Shown here in pieces: positions 6,182 to 6,300 of a DNA stretch of 6,300 nt. Source of the stretch: an uncultured Eubacterium sp. (GTDB lineage: Bacteria > Bacillota > Clostridia > Lachnospirales > Lachnospiraceae); NCBI GenBank assembly GCA_948579355.1, contig CAPAOV010000036.1:1-6300 (forward strand). Reading direction: 5' to 3'. The first letter of the stretch is position 1. Each line of letters opens with the position of its first letter. The notes under the pieces are model-generated. The model was not told the DNA's origin. It ran no database searches and worked only from the letters and a program-made list of their open reading frames with translations. A program made the translations under genes and the position numbers.

Positions 6182-6189
6182 CTATTTCT
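6049..6189 (-). pseudogene. Start-less open fragment, possible gene remnant
   Basis: The minus strand is open for 46 codons from just after a TAA at 6190-6192 to a TAG at 6049-6051. The protein-like sequence includes KPYRFFVFHALNLEDGEKIP and ends in SKGKNVSSTLID. It contains no ATG, GTG or TTG start in frame and overlaps the last codons of the upstream secreted-protein gene in a different frame. Its charge pattern and absence of stops look like real coding sequence. I cannot name a family. It could be the tail of a decayed gene, or a piece of the upstream protein thrown out of frame. Confidence 0.4.
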
Positions 6190-6300
6190 TTATTTTTACT
6201 TTTTTTGCTTTGCTCCAACTGCCATACACTTTTACATTATTGTCAAGTTTATAAGCTCTGACACGAAAAGAATAAGTTTTCTTCTTTTTCAGTTTTTTAA
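6182..6300 (-). CDS. C-terminus of a probable fibronectin type III-like secreted protein (partial)
   Basis: The last 38 codons of a minus-strand gene enter from the right edge and end at TAG 6182-6184. The peptide includes KKKKTYSFRVRAYKL and VYGSWSKAKKVKIKK. The alternation TYSFRVRAY, followed by YGSWSKAKKVKI, matches the final two strands of a fibronectin type III repeat (PF00041) as found at the C-termini of many secreted Lachnospiraceae proteins. The basic tail may associate with the cell wall. The start and the rest of the protein lie outside the window, so enzymatic or adhesive modules cannot be judged. Ending on the last repeat strand suggests this is the natural C-terminus rather than a truncation. 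Confidence 0.6.
   Translation of the reverse strand, partial: KKLKKKKTYSFRVRAYKLDNNVKVYGSWSKAKKVKIKK

Overview
The window looks like a chromosomal stretch of a low-to-mid GC Gram-positive anaerobe, most likely a Clostridia/Lachnospiraceae-type Firmicute. Reasons: strong AGGAGG-type ribosome binding sites before nearly every gene, an exported Lys-rich flavodoxin, a secreted-protein C-terminus ending in the Tyr-Gly-Ser-Trp-Ser-Lys pattern common in these bacteria, and protein families typical of that group. Species cannot be fixed from the sequence alone.

Left half (about 80-3092), plus strand. The first pair is a short Erm-type 23S rRNA adenine methyltransferase (80-664) followed 56 bp later by a fusion protein with an N-terminal Nudix hydrolase and a C-terminal inorganic pyrophosphatase-like domain (721-1578). 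They are probably co-transcribed. After a 151-bp gap holding a wide inverted repeat and a good sigma-A promoter (TTGGAC-18-TATAAT) comes a second unit: a carboxymuconolactone decarboxylase-like plus cupin fusion (1730-2524), overlapping by 14 bp an exported flavodoxin (2511-3092). The overlap suggests translational coupling. The pair looks like a small redox or detoxification unit, with one cytoplasmic enzyme and one secreted flavoprotein.

Right half (3202-6300), minus strand. A single large gene (3202-5862, 886 aa) encodes a BppU-type phage baseplate/tail-fibre protein with recognisable tail-fibre modules. No other phage gene is visible, so within this window it is an orphan. A strong intrinsic terminator (5889-5919, oriented for minus-strand transcription) sits just before its ribosome binding site, so its transcript must read through the hairpin or start in an unexpected place. 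Upstream lies a start-less open fragment (6049-6189) and the last 38 codons of a probable fibronectin type III-like secreted protein that continues beyond the window (6182-6300).

The flavodoxin and tail gene converge across a 109-bp gap with only a weak hairpin. No tRNA, rRNA, CRISPR array, insertion sequence, transposase or integrase was seen. The points most worth checking are the orphan tail gene with a terminator in its leader, the Nudix-pyrophosphatase fusion, the Erm-like protein lacking its C-terminal domain, and the coupled CMD-cupin/exported flavodoxin pair.
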